A stretch of 6,987 nt of DNA from an uncultured Dorea sp. (GTDB lineage: Bacteria > Bacillota_A > Clostridia > Lachnospirales > Lachnospiraceae). The notes below the pieces were generated by a model, which was given only the letters and a program-made list of their open reading frames with translations, had not been told where the DNA came from and searched no databases. Location: NCBI GenBank assembly GCA_948468495.1, contig CAOKJI010000084.1:1-6987 (forward strand), read 5' to 3'. A program made the translations under genes and the position numbers. This document shows, in pieces, positions 4,952 to 6,987 of this stretch (positions are counted from its first letter, which is position 1; the number at the start of each line of letters is the position of its first letter).

Positions 4952-6987
4952 TTAATTCAAAAATTGACGCAGCACAGTCATCAGAAGTTCCATGTCAAGC
5001 GGCTTGGCAATGTGAGCATTCATGCCGCTCTTGAGCGCCGCTTCTTTATCCTCTTCCATAGCATTAGCAGTCATAGCAATGATTGGAAGAATTTTCGCAT
5101 CCTTACGGCGCATTGCCCTGATTGCTTTTGTAGCCTCGTATCCATTCATAACTGGCATCTGCACATCCATCAACACAGCGTCATAGTAACCTTCCGAAGA
5201 CCTTTCTACCATAGAGACCGCATCGGTTCCGTCCGGCGCAGATTCAACCATGAATCCGGCTTCTTCCAGAATCACTTCTGCGATTTCCCGGTTCAGCTCG
5301 TTATCCTCCACCAAAAGAAGCCTCTTTCCGCTGTAATCGACCTGCGTCCAGACAACCTCTGCCTCCGTCTGCTTCGGCTCGCCAATGTTATTTGCCGCCA
5401 GCAGCGCCGCCTTTAAATCTGACATAAAAAGAGGTTTTGCACAAAATGCCGTTATACCGGTCTCTCTTGCCTCTTCTTCAATATCTGACCAGTCATAAGC
5501 GGTAAGGATGATAATCGGCGCATCCGGCCCTACGACGCTGCGAATCCTTCTTGCAGTTTCAATTCCGCTAATTTCCGGCATCTGCCAGTCAATAATGTAG
5601 GTATGATAAGGTTCTCCTTCTTCATAAGCGGATTTGGCATGGTATACGGCTTCTCTGCCGGAAGTGGTCCATTCAGGATGCAGTCCAATGCTCTTTAGCA
5701 TTTTGCTCACGCTGTCGCAAACGTTAAAATCATCATCCACAACCAGAGCGCGCAGCCCTTCCAGTTCCTTGATTTGTTCTGCATTTTTCTCGATATCCTG
5801 AAGCTGCAGAGGAATCTTTACCGTAAAAGCGCTTCCTTTTCCGACTTCGCTTTCTACTGTGATTTCTCCTCCCATCATATCAATGATACTCTTCGTTATA
5901 GCCATACCAAGTCCGGCGCCCTGTATGCCGCTTCTTGTGGCGGTCGATTCCCTCTCAAAAGGCTCAAAAATGTGTTCTACGAACTCTTTGGACATGCCGA
6001 TTCCGTTATCCTTAATCACAAAGACAAAATCTCCCCAGCCATGCTTAAAGGTAGTCTGCTGCGTAATACGGAAAGCCACCGTTCCGCCTGCCGGCGTGTA
6101 TTTAATGGCGTTGCTCATCAAATTGATAAAAATCTGATTCAGCTTCAGCGGATCTGCAATCACATCCTCGTTGGCTACTTCAAAGGTATCAATAAACATT
6201 TCCAACTGCTTGGATTTTACCTGCGGCTGGATAATATTTACCAGATTATGGATTAACTCCGGAATATTACACTCCTGATTATGAATCTGCAGCTTTCCGC
6301 TCTCAATACGGCTCATGTCCAAAATATCGTTAATCAGACCCAGCAGATGATTACTGGAAGAAAGAATCTTCTGCAGGCAGTCCCTCACCTGGTCTGTATG
6401 CTCTAAATGGCTGGCCGCAATCGTAGCAAATCCGATAATAGCATTCATAGGAGTCCGTATATCATGGCTCATGTTAGACAGGAAGGTCGTCTTTGCCTGA
6501 TTGGCATGCTGCGCCTGCATCAGAGCGTCCTGCAGAGCCTGCGTCTGTTCACGCTGCTTTCGGACTTGTTCTGTGATATCTCTGGATACCACCATAGCAA
6601 TCAAATCGCCGGTGTTCTCGTCGCAAGTCATAAAGAAGGACTGACGAACGCACATGGGCGCCCTCTTATCCATTCCTCCCCAGTAGTCTACATCTACCTC
6701 CATATTCCCCTGTTCATACTGACTTTTCAGATAATCTACATTTACTGTTCTGGAATAATCCTCCTGTGATTCGGGCAGTACGAACTGCTTCCATTTCTCA
6801 AAACATACGGAAACCTTACATGGCGCAGACAGCCCCGCGTGTTTTAACAGGGAGATTTCTCTGCCGTCGGCCAAACGGGTAATATCCTGCTCAATCCAAT
6901 CCTTTGTCAGATTACACTCAAAGGCGCTGAAAGAATTGGACATAATCGCAATTTTATACTGACGTTCTTTCCGGTTCAATACCGCCC
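4952..6987 (-). CDS. Hybrid sensor histidine kinase with two receiver domains, 5' end outside the window
   Basis: The frame runs off the right edge (Ala-Val codons precede a TTG ending at 6979), so the N-terminus is missing; 675 residues from that TTG are numbered here. A PAS-like sensor domain occupies about 1-138 (RQYKIAIMSNSFSAFECNLT; it ends VVSRDITEQ). A coiled helix leads to the HisKA H-box SHDIRTP with His172. The HATPase domain has N-box NLMSNAIKYTP (286-296), DNGIGM (324-329) and GAGLGMA (354-360). Receiver 1 (about 409-530) has D415-D417, phospho-acceptor D464, T493 and K515. Receiver 2 (about 553-674) has E558, D559, D605, T637 and K659. All catalytic and phospho-acceptor residues are present. 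There is no Hpt domain and no DNA-binding output, so phosphotransfer must go to outside partners or stay regulatory. No membrane helix is visible in this part; a sensor region may lie upstream. It is the first of two co-oriented genes with the polyferredoxin. Confidence 0.93.
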   Translation of the reverse strand, partial: AVLNRKERQYKIAIMSNSFSAFECNLTKDWIEQDITRLADGREISLLKHAGLSAPCKVSVCFEKWKQFVLPESQEDYSRTVNVDYLKSQYEQGNMEVDVDYWGGMDKRAPMCVRQSFFMTCDENTGDLIAMVVSRDITEQVRKQREQTQALQDALMQAQHANQAKTTFLSNMSHDIRTPMNAIIGFATIAASHLEHTDQVRDCLQKILSSSNHLLGLINDILDMSRIESGKLQIHNQECNIPELIHNLVNIIQPQVKSKQLEMFIDTFEVANEDVIADPLKLNQIFINLMSNAIKYTPAGGTVAFRITQQTTFKHGWGDFVFVIKDNGIGMSKEFVEHIFEPFERESTATRSGIQGAGLGMAITKSIIDMMGGEITVESEVGKGSAFTVKIPLQLQDIEKNAEQIKELEGLRALVVDDDFNVCDSVSKMLKSIGLHPEWTTSGREAVYHAKSAYEEGEPYHTYIIDWQMPEISGIETARRIRSVVGPDAPIIILTAYDWSDIEEEARETGITAFCAKPLFMSDLKAALLAANNIGEPKQTEAEVVWTQVDYSGKRLLLVEDNELNREIAEVILEEAGFMVESAPDGTDAVSMVERSSEGYYDAVLMDVQMPVMNGYEATKAIRAMRRKDAKILPIIAMTANAMEEDKEAALKSGMNAHIAKPLDMELLMTVLRQFLN

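Noticed and set aside
4964..6769. Several plus-strand open frames within the kinase region
   Set aside because: They are antisense shadows of a kinase whose motifs are all intact; none shows a domain or a good ribosome binding site.
6977..6979. TTG as the true start of the hybrid kinase
   Set aside because: The frame stays open to the window edge, no ribosome binding site precedes it in the 8 visible bases, and the PAS-like domain seems already under way, so the gene is more likely cut by the edge.
1..6987. CRISPR array, tRNA, rRNA, insertion sequence or attachment site
   Set aside because: No regularly spaced repeats beyond a two-copy element, no cloverleaf or rRNA-like stretch, and no transposase or integrase motif were seen in a by-eye reading of both strands.

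Overview
The window reads as chromosomal DNA of a low-to-mid GC, Gram-positive anaerobe, most likely a gut clostridium of the Lachnospiraceae type. This is inferred from strong AGGAGG-type ribosome binding sites, a near-consensus sigma-A promoter, moderate GC, and protein families typical of that group: an AAA-ATPase-like/PD-(D/E)XK protein, DUF2164, a PAS-like hybrid histidine kinase and a NapH-like polyferredoxin. I see no rRNA, tRNA, CRISPR array, transposase, integrase or phage gene.

Layout. (1) 3-836, plus strand: the 3' part of a gene entering from the left edge. It encodes the end of a membrane helix, a polar linker and an SGNH/GDSL-like domain whose catalytic blocks look degenerate. 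(2) 837-1076: intergenic, with a good promoter (928-956), a leader of about 110 nt carrying a 13-bp palindrome, and a strong RBS. (3) 1077-1934, plus: a DUF2971 protein transcribed alone. (4) 1954-1994: a strong hairpin between converging genes, probably a bidirectional terminator. (5) 3973-2038, minus: a two-gene unit, a small DUF2164 protein followed 46 nt later by a 540-aa P-loop ATPase with a C-terminal PD-(D/E)XK nuclease-like domain. (6) 3974-4055: a short spacer with a 21-bp imperfect direct repeat at a 25-bp period. (7) 4874-4056, minus: a membrane polyferredoxin with two [4Fe-4S] motifs. (8) 6987-4952, minus: a hybrid sensor histidine kinase with two receiver domains, cut by the right edge.

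How the parts may work together. The kinase and polyferredoxin are co-oriented with a 77-nt gap, so a shared transcript is possible, but a functional link (redox sensing or redox output) is only inference. The DUF2164/ATPase-nuclease pair, facing a separately promoted DUF2971 gene across a terminator, is the part most like an accessory or defence-type locus. The families fit that idea, but nothing in the sequence proves it. The left gene looks like a membrane-anchored SGNH pseudoenzyme, and its last 15 or so codons may be altered by a one-base frameshift.
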